DNA of 14,305 nucleotides from Chloroflexota bacterium (GTDB lineage Bacteria > Chloroflexota > Dehalococcoidia > Lucifugimonadales > Lucifugimonadaceae), in contig JAURLM010000147.1 of NCBI GenBank assembly GCA_030831265.1, positions 1 through 14,305 on the forward strand, read 5' to 3'. The position numbers were made by a program, and so were the translations under genes. How positions within the stretch are numbered: position 1 is the stretch's first letter; each line of letters starts with the position of its first letter. This document shows positions 13,893-14,305 of this stretch, in pieces. The notes beneath the pieces were generated by a model. The model was not told where the DNA came from, did not search any database, and saw only the letters and a program-made list of their open reading frames with translations.

Positions 13893-14305
13893 ATGGGCAA
13901 AGCTGAATGGATACGGGTTGGGGCATTCATGCCGGGCGTGGTGGCACTAATAGCCACGATGTTCACGGGCTTTGCGCCACTGAATCCGGGCGCACGTCCC
14001 TTGTTGTTCTGGACTCCCGGCGAGATTGGTATCTGGCTTCCATTACTGGGTTCAGGAGCACTGTGGGGAGTTCGACAGAACCTCCAGGAATCTCGTATTC
14101 GGCTACGCCAGGTCAGCGACGCCGAAGATCTAAGGCGAATCATTTCCGCTATAGGTGTTGCAGCCAGTTGGGACCTCGACGTTGACAGGTTGTACCAGCG
14201 CATATCCCAGGACTTGCGTTCCATCGTAGATTTTGATCGCTTCACCGTTACCGTGGCGCAGGCCAACGGAAGGATGCGCGTTCAGTTCATAAGTGGAGCG
14301 CCGGA
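13893..14305 (+). CDS. Membrane sensor protein with GAF domain, 3' end cut off by the window
   Basis: Only the first ~137 residues are present. Starting at ATG 13893 (MGKAEWIRVGAFMPGVV) there are two hydrophobic segments, about residues 10-31 and 46-63, forming a hairpin. A charged helical stretch follows (QNLQESRIRLRQVSDAEDLR, residues 65-84), then DVDRLYQRISQDLRSIVDFD with FTVTV after it. That last part is the typical first helix and strand of a GAF domain as found in sensor histidine kinases, diguanylate cyclases and phosphatases. The output domain lies beyond the window, so its class is unknown. Start alternatives are ATG 13929, preceded by GGGG, or TTG 13755. No ribosome site clearly decides between them. 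Confidence 0.68.
   Translation, partial: MGKAEWIRVGAFMPGVVALIATMFTGFAPLNPGARPLLFWTPGEIGIWLPLLGSGALWGVRQNLQESRIRLRQVSDAEDLRRIISAIGVAASWDLDVDRLYQRISQDLRSIVDFDRFTVTVAQANGRMRVQFISGAP

Overview
The window is about 14.3 kb of moderately GC-rich, gene-dense bacterial DNA with ordinary bacterial gene structure: short gaps, overlapping starts and stops, GGAG-type ribosome sites, and frequent GTG and TTG starts. The mix suggests an environmental Chloroflexota (Dehalococcoidia or SAR202-like). The clues are a thioredoxin-like protein with a C-x4-C site, ABC permeases with the FDLGYRRYDGP amino-terminal motif, a tandem ABM protein, and several SDR, AKR and MFS genes. This placement is an inference from protein style; there is no rRNA or other phylogenetic marker here.

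Layout. (1) Positions 3-4225, plus strand: the 3' part of an envelope thioredoxin-like gene, then a four-gene ABC exporter cassette (ATPase, permease, ATPase, permease) with 4-nt overlaps or a 2-nt gap. (2) 4414-4974: a stand-alone cheW ending in a perfect 23-bp-stem terminator that also faces the converging gene. (3) 4988-10656, minus strand: a tandem antibiotic-biosynthesis-monooxygenase-like protein, a 691-residue membrane protein of unrecognised family with three regular repeats, an SDR oxidoreductase, and a DHA2-type MFS exporter. Gaps of 132-323 nt suggest mostly separate transcription units. (4) 10837-11829, plus strand: a D-2-hydroxyacid dehydrogenase, divergent from the MFS gene. (5) 11826-13512, minus strand: an aldo/keto reductase translationally overlapping an RlmB-type 23S rRNA 2'-O-methyltransferase. 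The methyltransferase stop shares a CTAG with the stop of the converging dehydrogenase. (6) 13893 to the end, plus strand: the start of a membrane sensor protein with two membrane segments and the beginning of what looks like a GAF domain, cut by the window edge.

How the genes fit together. The ABC cassette should form one or two exporters, since both ATPases and both permeases are intact and probably cotranscribed. The SDR, AKR, dehydrogenase and ABM-like proteins look like accessory small-molecule metabolism, but nothing ties them into one pathway. I saw no phage, insertion sequence, CRISPR array, tRNA or rRNA. The most interesting item is the triple-repeat membrane protein at 6022-8097. 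The duplicated ABM protein and the CheW terminator are the next most distinctive. I found no convincing multi-gene novel system.
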